Shown: positions 27,114 through 38,275, numbered from the stretch's first letter. The stretch is 64,000 bases of DNA from Amia ocellicauda (GCF_036373705.1 NC_089856.1:28554298-28618297), one strand, 5' to 3'. Translations and numbers: made by a program. The notes: generated from the sequence alone by a model not told the origin.

Positions 27114-27747
27114 CTAAAGCTTCTCCGAGTCGTGGTTACCCAGCTGCAGCACTCTGCGCACTCCTCCACCTCTGTGCTGTACACGAAGTCAGGGTCGTCC
27201 TCCCGTTTGCGGTTCTGTTCAAAGAGCTTGTCCATCTTGGCCTTCTCCAGGGCCGGCTCATCATTACCACATCTAATTGCCAAAATGATGTCTACAATGC
27301 ACTAATGCAATTAATTTTATGTTAACAATTTAAATAACTGCCTGCTACTTTAAATCTACAGCCTGGGTTAATTCATGCTTTGGCCTGTAGGTGGCAGTGA
27401 AACCCCATTCTTACAGGCCGCACATTCAGTTCCACAGTAACCCCAGGCAGACAAATATCCATCCACCCCTCCATCATCGAAAACCGCTTATCCTGGTGAG
27501 GGTCGCGGGGGCAGACAATTATATGCAATATAAAGCATACAGTTTCAAAGAGCACCGGTGGTTTGTAAGGCATTGCCACAGACGCTACTGTATTCAGCAC
27601 TGCACACAGGTCTGCCAATTCACCCGAAATCTTGGAGAGGTTCCGCACAGGCATCACACTTCCGCATCTTCAGCGCTTCGTCTTCATGCATTGCGACGAT
27701 GGCTGGGGGTTGAACCTAACTCCACACTGTTTAGCCAGAAAGGACAT
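27114..27747 (-). pseudogene. cep19: cep19-like gene remnant, frameshifted and internally deleted
   Basis: CEP19 is a centrosome and ciliary-base protein. The first part starts at an ATG (27747-27745) reading MSFLAKQCGVRF. The expected PAIV stretch follows only in another frame (one C short in a C run), and MPVRNLSK only after a second frame change. A possible donor is at 27623. The second part (about 27283-27114) has KMDKLFEQNRKREDDPDFVY, close to the conserved CEP19 C-terminus. After CCSW the expected ending appears in another frame (one G short), with TAG at 27116-27114. The middle of the protein, about 60 residues of the human protein, is absent; the 330 bases between hold a SINE-like piece instead. 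Location next to pigx matches human. Homopolymer-length sequencing error could explain two shifts but not the missing middle. Confidence 0.65.
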
Positions 27748-27998
27748 TATTTTTCTTTGATCGATTTCCGTATTATCTGATCTGGAACCAAACACGTCCT
27801 AATAAGTATTTCCTATCAAAATTTGCTTTAGCCTTCCCTTGGTAACGAGATCAAAAGTATTTTAACATTTGGGCATTTTGGACTACGTCAAAAGGCTACA
27901 GCTACCTACACTTCAATCAGCATGGACACATTATTCCTCTAAGTACATGCTCCTGTGCAGTAGCATTAAGCTATGTACTAAATATAATGAGAAACATA

Positions 27999-28012
27999 AT
28001 ATTATTATTATT

Positions 28013-28069
<57 letters not shown>
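27999..28069. repeat. (ATT/AAT)n microsatellite
   Basis: ATT units switch to AAT units near 28014, then run to 28069. Confidence 0.95.
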
Positions 28070-28073
<4 letters not shown>

Positions 28074-28665
28074 CAACAGAAGCAACACGTGAGCTCGATG
28101 GCTTTCATTTACATGGTGATAACTTTCTGATTGTTGCAGTCATAATGTATGAAATTAATTTGCAAAAGGTAGCAAATGAGTACAGAAAATAGACATTTAA
28201 ACTTACATAAAATTGACATTATTGTTTATTCGTGCATCCTACTACTTACGTAAATACCTCAGCTGGCTAACTCTCTCTCCGCTCACGCTTCACGATACAA
28301 TGTATAAACACTATGGCCTAGGACTTAAACGACCACTGATCCGCCTATATTAATTAAGGATGAATTATTACTTATGAGCGCGGATTATCACATTACATGT
28401 CCTACCGTCCGTTGACATGTTTAAAAAAATAATAACATGAACAGTTTGAACTCTCACGTTTGTCACAATGGAAAGTGAATATATAGAAAACAGTCCGGCA
28501 TTTTTAAGGACACCACAACGGCTTTGCTTCGTTTTCCGGGATGACAGTTCAGTGCACATGCATTTTCTCAGCTAGGTATGGCGTGTTGATTTGTAGGCTG
28601 TTTCGGTTTAAGCACTTATATATACTACAATCCAGGGTTTGCTTTGTTGTCAGTATGTTTGCACC
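28070..28665. promoter_or_regulatory. Upstream region of pigx (+), facing the cep19-like remnant (-)
   Basis: No coding exon. The pigx start is 0.9 kb from the first ATG of the cep19-like remnant on the other strand, so this was probably a shared divergent promoter. A TATA-like ttatatatactac occurs at 28617-28629. An out-of-frame upstream ATG at 28655 closes at a TGA that overlaps the pigx ATG. Confidence 0.4.
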
Positions 28666-30292
28666 ATGAAGGGGGGCATTTTTTGCACATTGATTTTAAA
28701 GTTGGCGCTCATTTATGCGGTCCTGGCAGGTAATGTGATAACCAGAGTAGTAAAAAAATAATGCTTAGTGTAGAGATCGGTCGACCCACCATTGTTAATT
28801 AATTACAATTGTTTTCCTAGTACTTATAATGAAGCATTGCTGAGTTTAAATTTGAACATATATTAACCAAAAGTGTATGTTATTATTTTTCAAGAACAAA
28901 GACAAGATGTGAAAAGATTGCGTACACTGCAGCTACTCAATCTTTCCATCGTGGCTCTTATTTAGAAATAAATGTTGTTGTATTATTTTCATTATTTACA
29001 CTGTACATAACCATAAAATTCCTATCTGCTCGTAACAATATCCCAATCACCATTATTTCAGAAATGTAATATACAGTACAGAGACAGTTATTACAAGTTA
29101 TTTTGACAACTGCATTAAAATGCTATATATCTTACTGACTGATCCCACTCTTGTCTGAGAATAAAGTATATTTAATAGCACATCACTGATACACATAGCA
29201 ACATTTTACTAGTCTAGGAAAGTCCCAGAAACGATTGATGTTGTTTTGGGATTGGGAAAGAGATTTTGTTAGACTGACTTCTTCTTTTTTTGTTTGTTTT
29301 GTAGGCAAGGAGCCCTGTGGCCTTACAACACAATGTCTGGAGTCAATTACCGTGTCAAGAGAGCTCAGGAAAGAAGGTTTTCACAGGTAAATACATCTAT
29401 GGAATTGTACACATTTCATTGTGGACTACAGTGTAATTAGCTTGATGTGGTTAATTCCTATCTGTGACCTAGTAGCATAATTACAAAGTTCTACCCAAAA
29501 CACCTAAACTCTGTCTAGCTGTAGTTCATTTCTATACCTCCAACTAAAGTCCGCCCTTAAAAACACCCTAATTTTTCAATTTTGTATTGTAATTTAAGTC
29601 CAGTGAATAAATTGAAATGGTATAAAGGTAAGCCGTAAACTGCCATATGTTAAAAAAAAACATTCAGGTTACCAAAAACTGAAAAATAATGTACATATCA
29701 GAGTTATATACTGTGTTACTACACCCTCTTAAGCATTATTTGACAGTGTTACGCGCAGCTCCTGTGCATAGAAGTTACACTGTATTTCTGCAATGCACAC
29801 ATCTTTTGAAAGTTTATTATCTTGGCTACCACCAGAGTGGGATACCAGACACTTGGCAAACAACACAACAGTGAAGAGTACACATGGGATTAAAGAGAAG
29901 CACACGGATTTGGTGCCCTTTTAAGGGTACCAGAGGGATTTCTCAGCTTAAGGGGTTAAATTTTTTTAGACAAAAGGATTCCATCATTTATTTTTTATCT
30001 CCAATTGTAAACAGAGTAAACAGTGTGTATACAGGATTGAGTGGTTTGTGATTCTGTGTTTAGGGAGCTGGTGACCAGTGTGCAGTGTGTCTCGGGGTTT
30101 CCTGATACCCTACACACTTTGCTGATAGAGCAGATGCCCAGAGAAATCTACATGGACCCCTACCAGCTGGCATCAGAAGAGCAGGAGACTGGCTTACAAG
30201 TAATCATCTATATTACAAGAAGAAAGGCTGGGCAAACAACAAAGCTCATCATCTACAACGCCTTAATACATCAAAGGACAATTTATTATTAT

Positions 30293-30331
<39 letters not shown>

Positions 30332-33300
30332 CATTATTATTATTATACATTAATTTGTTAATGAGATTTATCTGCCTTTGTTGTTAAGGATAAAAACAGT
30401 ACAGGAGAATCAGTATTTACTACTATATTTACATTACTCTATAGTAGACCCTTGCATTTACACTCACCTAAAGGATTATTAGGAACACCATACTAATACT
30501 GTGTTTGACCCCCTTTCGCCTTCAGAACTGCCTTAATTCTACGTGGCATTGATTCAACAAGGTGCTGAAAGCATTCTTTAGAAATGTTGGCCCATATTGA
30601 TAGGATAGCATCTTGCAGTTGATGGAGATTTGTGGGATGCACATCCAGGGCACGAAGCTCCCGTTCCACCACATCCCAAAGATGCTCTATTGGGTTGAGA
30701 TCTGGTGACTGTGGGGGCCAGTTTAGTACAGTGAACTCATTGTCATGTTCAAGAAACCAATTTGAAATGATTCGACCTTTGTGACATGGTGCATTATCCT
30801 GCTGGAAGTAGCCATCAGAGGATGGGTACATGGTGGTCATAAAGGGATGGACATGGTCAGAAACAATGCTCAGGTAGGCCGTGGCATTTAAACGATGCCC
30901 AATTGGCACTAAGGGGCCTAAAGTGTGCCAAGAAAACATCCCCCACACCATTACACCACCACCACCAGCCTGCACAGTGGTAACAAGGCATGATGGATCC
31001 ATGTTCTCATTCTGTTTACGCCAAATTCTGACTCTACCATCTGAATGTCTCAACAGAAATCGAGACTCATCAGACCAGGCAACATTTTTCCAGTCTTCAA
31101 CTGTCCAATTTTGGTGAGCTTGTGCAAATTGTAGCCTCTTTTTCCTTTTTGTAGTGGAGATGAGAGGTACCCGGTGGGGTCTTCTGCTGTTGTAGCCCAT
31201 CCTCCTCAAGGTTGTACGTGTTGTGGCTTCACGAATGCTTTGCTGCATACCTCGGTTGTAACGAGTGGTTATTTCAGTCAAAGTTGCTCTTCTATCAGCT
31301 TGAATCAGTCGGCCCATTCTCCTCTGACCTCTAGCATCAACAAGGCATTTTCGCCCACAGGACTGCCGCATACTGGATGTTTTTCCCTTTTCACACCATT
31401 CTTTGTAAACCCTAGAAATGGTTGTGCGTGAAAATCACAGTAACTGAGCAGATTGTGAAATACTCAGACCGGCCCATCTGGCACCAACAACCATGCCACG
31501 CTCAAAATTGCTTAAATCACCTTTCTTTCCCATTCAGACATTCAGTTTGGAGTTCAGGAGATTGTCTTGACCAGGACCACACCCCTAAATGCATTGAAGC
31601 AACTGCCATGTGATTGGTTGGTTAGATAATTTCATTAATGAGAAATTGAACAGGTGTTCCTAATAATCCTTTAGGTGAGTGTATATACATGCTTTGAATG
31701 AAGTTTATATTCTGTGACACATGTTGATCAGAATGAAAATGTGAAAGCTTTCTCAAAGGAGACAGGTTCTTGAAGATTCTTTCTTTGTAATTTTACTACA
31801 GATGTATTCAGTCTCTTAATTTCAAAACATTTCCTTCCTACTAATTTGGTACTAAAGTAAAAAATAAATCCTGACTTTATAATGTTGCAACATCCAGTCT
31901 AATTTACCAATTTGTGAGGATTGCCAGCATACAACATACAAAACAGCCCCCAAGTTAATGATACTGTAGAAAAAGAGTTACATAACAAACAGGAGTTCCT
32001 TACTTTACAGAAGCATAAATAACAAAATTGTAGGCCTACCTTTTTATTGAAACACATTTTGTTCCAGTATGTTCCAAAATATATCACGTTGTTATGTGGC
32101 CATATTTAATTTTGGAACAGTCTGGTTATAGTAATTGTGTCTGAGTCTTATGGGTTTGTTAACTCTCTTTATAGGTTCTGCTGGACTCCGACATTGACCT
32201 GGAGGCACCTGCATATGTGTCATCTGGGTTTTCAGCCCTGGTTTACCCCCTGCAAGGGCTGTCTTGTTCAAGGTGCTTCCAGGCCACAGTGCCCATTCAC
32301 TGTCGGTACCAGCGGCCATCAGGTTCAGGGGACAGAGGGGAGCTGATCCACATCCAGAGCCCTAAGCTGCTCCTCCGAGCTCCGAGCTGTGAGTCCTGGG
32401 CATCTCCACCCATTCCCTTTATGTTGAGACCTGTATATATGGCTGCTTTGCACAGACCATGAAATAAGTCATCTTAATAAGTACTGTTATGCCACTGGCC
32501 AGTCACTTAATATACATGACAGCAATGGAAAATGCCTACTCAGAACATACAATCAAATCAAATATAAATTCAACATATAGGTATTTACAAGTACTGTGAA
32601 TTTGCTTGTAAAATTATTCTCTCCTTGACTGCTCCCTGTTATATAACAACATTGTCATTCACTCAAAAACATTTACTGAATTAAGTGTACCTATCATACA
32701 ATAGGCACTAAAGAAATTATTACACTATGTAACACAATTTTTGTTCCTGGGTAGTAAGTGTTATTTTCTAATTGCTCATGCCACAGAACTATAGAAAATG
32801 GCTATTATTCCCCACAAACTTTGCTTTTGAGACCAGGACAGTGATATTTTTAACCTATTTCCAGTGAGAAAACGGGCGAATTTGTGTCTTTTCGTTCACA
32901 TAAAAAACAACATGAATCCAAATTAACATGTATTTATACTAAAATAATACAAAAATGACTACAAAAGATTTAGAAGAGTAGTTTTTACAGTATACAGTAT
33001 AATTATAAATCTTGAAAAACTACTCACTTCTAAATCTTTTGTAGTAATTTTTGAATTACTTTAGTATAAATACATATTAATTTGGATTCACTTTTCTGAC
33101 TTTATGTGAACAAAAAGACATTGGAAATAGGTACATTTCAAAATATATCTGTCCTGGTCACAAAAGCAAAGTTTGTGGGGAATAATAGCCATGTTCTTCT
33201 ATAGTTCTGTGGCATGAGAAACAAAACAAAACAAAAATTGTTGCACAGTGTTATTAGTCAGGGGATAGCTTTGACACCCACACTAAAGCTTGATGCAAAG

Positions 33301-34163
33301 AGGCTGACTCCTTCATTCATTTATTTTGAACAATGTAGACTGCACCTGTATTATCATAGTGTATGTCATGCATTAAATGCATTTATTCAATACAAATATT
33401 GCACCTGTAAACACAGCTGTAGTCTTGTATTCATCCTTACCTGTGTCGTGTATGTTATTCGGGGATCTACTGCATTTGGATGTTTTCAAAGCACTGAAAA
33501 TTGACAGGAGCTCTGGCCTCCACCTTAATCCTAATACTTCTACTCAAGGTCAGTTGCCTCTGGACTTCCCCCCTCAAATAGTGACAGATGCTCCCTGCTC
33601 AGCCCTCAATCACAGCATGTGCAGCTGGCTAGAAATCCACTACAAGCAGGTACCACACTCTGTCTCTCTGGCCATCAACTTTGCTTTGTAGACTAGTACT
33701 TTAAACCTATGGAACGAGAAGTCACATCTGTCCCGTTGTTTCTGGCAATGACATTCTGTCATTTTATATTTATATATTTTGAAGGATTGGAACGTCACCA
33801 AACAAATATTCCAGCAAAGATTTTGTTATTTTGTAAGCACTGGGTTTTGTTTTGTAAGTCTGTCCAGTTTTGCTTCTCTTGACTTGAAACAGCTGGATTG
33901 TGAAAGACTGCTCTCTATGCTTAAGGCAGATGTGCACAACAGAGCATGTTGGCAACTCTGGGCCTCTAGACGTCTGTGTGATGTCCTGACTGTCCTGATT
34001 CTCTCCTCTTGATCTGCAGGATCCAGGATCCCTTACTCTTGAGATCCCAGTGGGGGACAAGCAGCTGGCTGAGTCAGTGTGTGCCGGGACTCTGTTAGTG
34101 ACTTTGCTGTGCTGTGGACTCATTGGTGGGGCTGTGTGGAAACATTTACCCAGCCTGTCCTAA
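28666..34163 (+). CDS. pigx: GPI mannosyltransferase I accessory subunit PIG-X (complete)
   Basis: ER membrane protein that stabilises PIG-M, the enzyme adding the first mannose in GPI-anchor synthesis. Six exons: 28666-28729, 29305-29386, 30064-30199, 32175-32388, 33549-33649 and 34020-34163. They total 741 nt, 246 aa; human is 258 from memory. Phases all close. Signal peptide: MKGGIFCTLILKLALIYAVL. Family blocks: KEGFHRELV, YMDPYQLAS, DIDLEAPAYVS, CFQATVPIHCRYQRP, CSALNHSMCSW and LEIPVGDKQ. A C-terminal membrane segment (CAGTLLVTLLCCGLIGGAVW) is followed by a short cytosolic tail. Start chosen at the second ATG because the first (28655) is out of frame and stops at once. Introns 3 and 4 hold a DD36E transposon (30461-31681) and a foldback element (32723-33250). 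Probable AATAAA signals at 34407-34412 and 34411-34416 lie inside ing5-derived sequence. Confidence 0.9.
30284..30346. repeat. (ATT)n microsatellite in pigx intron 3
   Basis: ATT/AAT units with one phase flip, just downstream of the exon 3 donor. Confidence 0.9.
30461..31681 (-). mobile_element. DD36E (Incomer-like) Tc1/mariner element, copy A, one nonsense codon
   Basis: A 1221-bp element flanked by TA on both sides (30459-30460 and 31682-31683). The inverted ends read cactcacctaaaggattatt. The transposase frame on the - strand runs 31533-30493, 346 codons, and is broken only by TGA at 31437-31435, where copy B has GGA. Catalytic blocks: WSDESRF, QQDNAPCH and NPIEHLW, with 36 residues between the second D and the E. 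It sits in pigx intron 3, opposite to pigx transcription. Confidence 0.9.
32723..33250. mobile_element. 528-bp foldback element in pigx intron 4
   Basis: Two long imperfect inverted arms (about 32723-32995 and 33005-33250) make up almost the whole unit. Paired landmarks: ccacagaactatag with ctatagttctgtgg, ccccacaaactttgcttttg with its complement, and the terminal cactatgtaacacaattttt with aaaaattgttgcacagtg. A 6-bp direct duplication TTATTA flanks it at 32717-32722 and 33251-33256. No coding content. Superfamily not assigned. Confidence 0.85.
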
Positions 34164-34179
34164 AACCTACACAGACATG

Positions 34180-34411
34180 GGTAAAAAGTGTACCATGTGA
34201 CTAACGTGACTTTTTCACCCTGTTTCTGTCAGTGTCCAATAGAGTGGTTTAATTTTGCATGTGTGGATCTGACTACAAAACCAAAAAGAAAATGGTATGT
34301 ACAAATCTATGACTGTGAATTTAAGTAAATATTTAACTAATTAAAAAGAGGATATGTACTTATTTTCCATATTCACACCTTCTGTACAATATTGAATATA
34401 AATATAAATAA

Positions 34412-34457
<46 letters not shown>

Positions 34458-35767
34458 TTTTTCTTTGTTTTAAACCATACTCCATTGATATTTTCTGATA
34501 AAGGCTTGTTAGAAAGTGTATAAATTCAGTTACATTGTTACTTTGCAAAAATGCAACTGTTTTTTTTTTAATTAAGTGTATTTCTTTCACACATACTATG
34601 ATTCTTTAAGTAATCTATAATAGGGTGATTATCTTTAAAAGTGTGAGAATGCCAAAACAAAAATATTGCATACCATACAACAAAGGAAATTTTACATGAT
34701 CAAATCCATCTTGAGTCAAACAATGTATTAATTCACAACCACCATCCAATCAGACTTTTGTGATTGAGCTTTTGATTTGGACAGTACTTTTGGTCAGAAC
34801 AGCATGTTTTTGATACAAAGTATTTACAGGATTCTGATTGAATCAAACTCCTGCCGCTGCAGTTCCCTATGGGAAAATATCAAAACATATAAACATTTCA
34901 GACCAATTTGTGGCATGCAAAGACCTGAACATGTTTGCACTTTTAAAGAAGCCCTTCTCTGCACTGTGCTACAGCCCTAATGAAATACATACTTCCAAAT
35001 CTGAGCACATACAAATGGTAACATTTTGGGATTTCTTTCTGAAAAGCACACTTTTATTGACACTTTTAAAACCTGTTCATACAGAAAGATTGAGATAAAT
35101 ATAAAGTTATTTTTAAATCTTATGTATTACAGAAGTAAAGTTAACTTAAGCAACTAATAACTCAGGCAGCACTGTGGAGTAGTGGTTAGGTACAAATCCC
35201 AGGTGAAGTGGTGTTGTTGTACCCTTGAGCAAGGTGCTTCACTGAGATTGCTCCAGTAAAATGCCCAGCTGTATAAATGGGTACAAATGTAAGACGCCCT
35301 GGATAAGAGCATCAGCTAAATGACAAAAATAATAATAGTAAAGGGTAATTCAAAAGCTAGGGTGATTTTCTTTAAGCTGTAATATTTTAAATTTGATTTT
35401 AATATCAACACTTGTTTAACTTTTTTAATGTTTTTTTACATTTTAATACATTTAAAAAAGATTAATAAACAAGTGTATTTTATTCAAATAAATATGTAAA
35501 TATTACAATTTAAACTTTAAATATAAATCATCTTCTTCCTTGAATTGTTTTTTAATTAGTTATAGATTAAAATTGTGTTCATAAAAAGCATCCAGTTTAA
35601 AAATCTGATAAAATTCAAACTGACTCAAAATTACTAGTTGAGGTTAATTCAGGATATGAATCTCCACCAGTTCCAATGGGCACATAAACAATGTGTAGAG
35701 AGGTTGCTGTTCTCATACTCATTATTTCATGCCAAAAATGAGGAAAATCCATAGTTGGAACTATTGA
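34180..35767 (+). pseudogene. Partial ing5 duplicate: exon 7 and 3' flank only
   Basis: Collinear copy of 21120-23017 in the same orientation. It contains intron 6 end, exon 7 with both splice sites, intron 7 with a shorter AT run, and the downstream ing5 flank. Exon 7 (62 nt) differs at four positions. Two change the protein: His to Asn in WFHFACV, removing a PHD zinc ligand, and Gly to Arg in KPKGKW. About 540 bases matching 21640-22170 are missing, including terminal exon 8. Upstream ing5 exons are absent. It begins about 17 bases past the pigx stop, so it likely serves as the pigx 3' UTR. A SINE interrupts it at 35163-35335. Confidence 0.9.
35163..35335 (+). mobile_element. tRNA-derived-type SINE insertion
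   Basis: Starts ggcagcactgtggagtagtg, a tRNA-like head typical of fish SINEs. It continues with acccttgagcaaggtgcttc and ctgtataaatgggtaca, then a tail with cgccctggataagagcatca and an AATAAT end. It is absent from the matching place in the original segment (22650), so it inserted after the duplication. Confidence 0.8.
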
Positions 35768-36008
35768 CATAAATAAGACTTAAGTAAGAATAATTGTGTG
35801 TTCCAAACAGAATGTCCAGTTTTGTGTGGAACTGATTTAACTTAACTTATAGATCTTGCAATATATGTCAAATATCCCAGGGAACCTTCAAACTAACAGT
35901 GCTTTTCCTGCTAGGCAAAACAGAAGGTTAGGTCTAGTTTCATTTTTAACTTATGTTAAAGATAACAACTTCTGATAAAACCGGTGTTGCACAAGCTGTA
36001 CTGGAAGG

Positions 36009-36080
36009 CTATCTTTGGTTATCTAACTTAATCTATCTTTGGTTATCTAACTTAATCTAACTTTGGTTATCTAATTAATC
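36009..36080. repeat. Three tandem copies of a 24-bp unit
   Basis: The unit ctatctttggttatctaact plus taat is repeated three times, the last copy diverged. Confidence 0.85.
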
Positions 36081-36992
36081 TTTAAGGGTTAACTAGACCA
36101 ACTTTTACAGCTTAGGGTTATGGTGATATACACAGACCCATGAAATCTGCTGCATTGTGGCCTTTCAGCACTGTGGTTGGTCTTGCACCCCTAGGACAAA
36201 CCAACCTGAGATAAATTTTCCAAATGATGCGTTTTTGGCTTTTAGGACTACAAACATATGCTTAACTAACCATGGATGAGCGCATCGCTTTAAGTGTTTT
36301 TGTGTTTGTATTTGTGAGAATAGTGAATAAACCCCATACAATTACATCAAGAGTGTTTCTCTTTATTAATTGGCTAATGCATACACATTAATTTCTTACA
36401 AGCTGAGTTCCACAAGTATTTAAAGGAAATCATTACTCATACGAACAGATTGGACTTTGGTCTTCTCTTTATGCAGATAGTGCAGCATTGTAAAGAGAAG
36501 GTCATAATTAATGAATGTGCAGGTTTATGACAATGTAAAATTTAACCCATATAAAAATTCTTGCAATATGGACTGTTACATTTTTACTACATTATCACAC
36601 AGCTGAGGTTATGTTATGAATTAGAAATGTTACTTAGTGTAGTTGTTAAAACCATGTTCACATAATTTGCTAAAAAATACAAAAACTCTTATTTATATAG
36701 TGTGTTCTAAGGAATTCTTGAAGGACTGGGTTATACATTTCCTTTTTATTTTTTTAGCCACATGAACAAATATCTTCCTCTTTTATTCCCTTATTAACTG
36801 CGAGAGATGATACCACAAGGCAACATTTTTCATTACTGCTTTTTTATTATCTTAGAAAACGTAGTTGACTATTGTATTATTTATCTTTACTTAAGTACAA
36901 GTATAATGCATTGGAGATGCTATATAAAGATATTGGTACAACTAAAATGGTTGCTATGGCCAGTATCAAGTGTTACGTGTTGGGGGTCATAT

Positions 36993-37150
36993 GTACAGCT
37001 CTGGAAAAAATTAAGAGACCACTGTAAAATGATCTGTTTCTCTGGTTTTACTATTTATTGGTATGTGTTTGGGTAAAATTAACATTTTTGTTTTTTTTTC
37101 TATCAACTACTGACAACATTTCTCCCAAATTCCAAATAAAAATATGAATG
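36993..37150 (+). mobile_element. Fragment of a fish DNA-transposon-type repeat
   Basis: Begins tacagctctggaaaaaatta followed by agagaccactg, a start I associate with a common Tc1-like/MITE repeat in fish. It continues through ttctctggttttactattta and fades near 37150. No right terminal repeat was found. Confidence 0.5.
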
Positions 37151-37541
37151 GAATGGAATGGCTGCCATACATGTAGAGATGCTGATTTATGATTTTGTTC
37201 CAGGGCTGTATGCTGTAATATGTGGAGCTTATAGTCATATAAAGAACCATAGAACCATATATGCCATCTTTTCAATTTCAGTTTCCTGACTTCTCTTAAA
37301 AGGAACACTAGTTATAGGTAGTTGTTCTTCTATATATTTTAAAATAGGTATAACATTTCATTATTCTCAAGGCATTTCTCATAACCTGTTACTAGATTAT
37401 TTATTTTATTATTTGTGTATGTATTTATAGCTTTTACCCCATTGATTGTTATAATTGCTGTAATTCATGATTTCTAAGATGGGCTTAATTATACCTTATC
37501 AAAAGCAGAAGCACAACAAGCCTTGTTTATGTATCTTTACT

Positions 37542-37542
<1 letters not shown>

Positions 37543-37612
<70 letters not shown>
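37543..37612. repeat. (AT)n microsatellite
   Basis: About 70 bases of uninterrupted AT. Confidence 0.95.
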
Positions 37613-37617
<5 letters not shown>

Positions 37618-37699
37618 CCCCCTGTATTTCTTCGTAATAGTTCCTATCTGCTTCTTAAACTACAGCTGTTTCACTCCACTTGTTGGACCATCACTAGAA

Positions 37700-37860
37700 T
37701 GCACTACAATTCCCTGTCATAATCACGTTCACTTTTTCTAAAGGCACTTTTCATGCCTGAGTAATTCTGGGAAAAGTAGTTCTGTGTCCTATCCCCGTTC
37801 CTATCCAAAACCTCATCAGAAGGAAGTTTGAACTACACACCCCATAGTGCTCTGCGCGGT
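37700..37860. promoter_or_regulatory. Cluster of ZNF143/THAP11-like motifs upstream of pak2 exon 1
   Basis: Three sites resemble the vertebrate ACTACAATTCCC promoter motif. They are cactacaattccctgtc near 37702, the reverse-strand form attctgggaaaagtagttc near 37764, and aactacacaccccatagtgc near 37831. They lie 0.4-0.6 kb before the putative pak2 first-exon donor. Confidence 0.5.
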
Positions 37861-38099
37861 TAAATTGCGATTCTGGTTTCTTTGTAATCAGAATAGACGT
37901 TTTTTAACAGAGTTTGTCTAAACGTCTGATACGATGTTACGATCAGTTAGAAAGTTATCAAAGGAAAACAAGAGAAAAACGCTACTTATAATTTGTAAGT
38001 GTTTGTAATGTGTTCTGAGATTGGGTTGGGTCGGTAGTTCCGCTTCCCCTCCGCCATTGCGGGTCTGCCCCGGTCCAAGAAGATAAAAGAATAAAACAG

Positions 38100-38275
38100 G
38101 AACGCAAAAACAAAAACTTGTACTCCCGCATGTTATTCGCTGAATTTAGCCAGGGACTTTACTAAAGAGTGACATCTGAAACGAGCATAACCGAGCCCCT
38201 AATAATCAGGGCCGGTGGGAGGAGGAGCTGCATCTAGGAGTTTTGTGGAAGTTTGTTGCTGAGAGTTTCGCTTGG
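38100..38275 (+). other. pak2: Probable non-coding first exon of pak2
   Basis: A moderately CG-rich segment ends in a strong donor (gcttg|gtaagt at 38276). No start codon in a useful frame is present. The next coding block on the same strand is pak2 exon at 62131, preceded by an acceptor at 62083-62084. Assignment to pak2 rests on position and orientation only. Confidence 0.45.

Larger units (their letters stand above)
35768..37690. other. Spacer between the ing5 duplicate and the pak2 promoter
   Basis: No gene seen. It contains a triple 24-bp tandem repeat (36009-36080), a transposon fragment (36993 onward) and a long AT microsatellite (37543-37612). The open frames here are short and low in complexity. 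Confidence 0.6.

Noticed and set aside
33377..33691. 104-codon frame overlapping pigx exon 5
   Set aside because: Only 33549-33649 is conserved with PIGX, and the acceptor at 33547-33548 fits phase; the upstream part is intron.
34180..35767. A second functional ing5 gene
   Set aside because: Only one of eight exons is present, the PHD zinc ligand is changed and the terminal exon is deleted.
37523..37741. 72-codon frame
   Set aside because: Mostly translation of an AT microsatellite.
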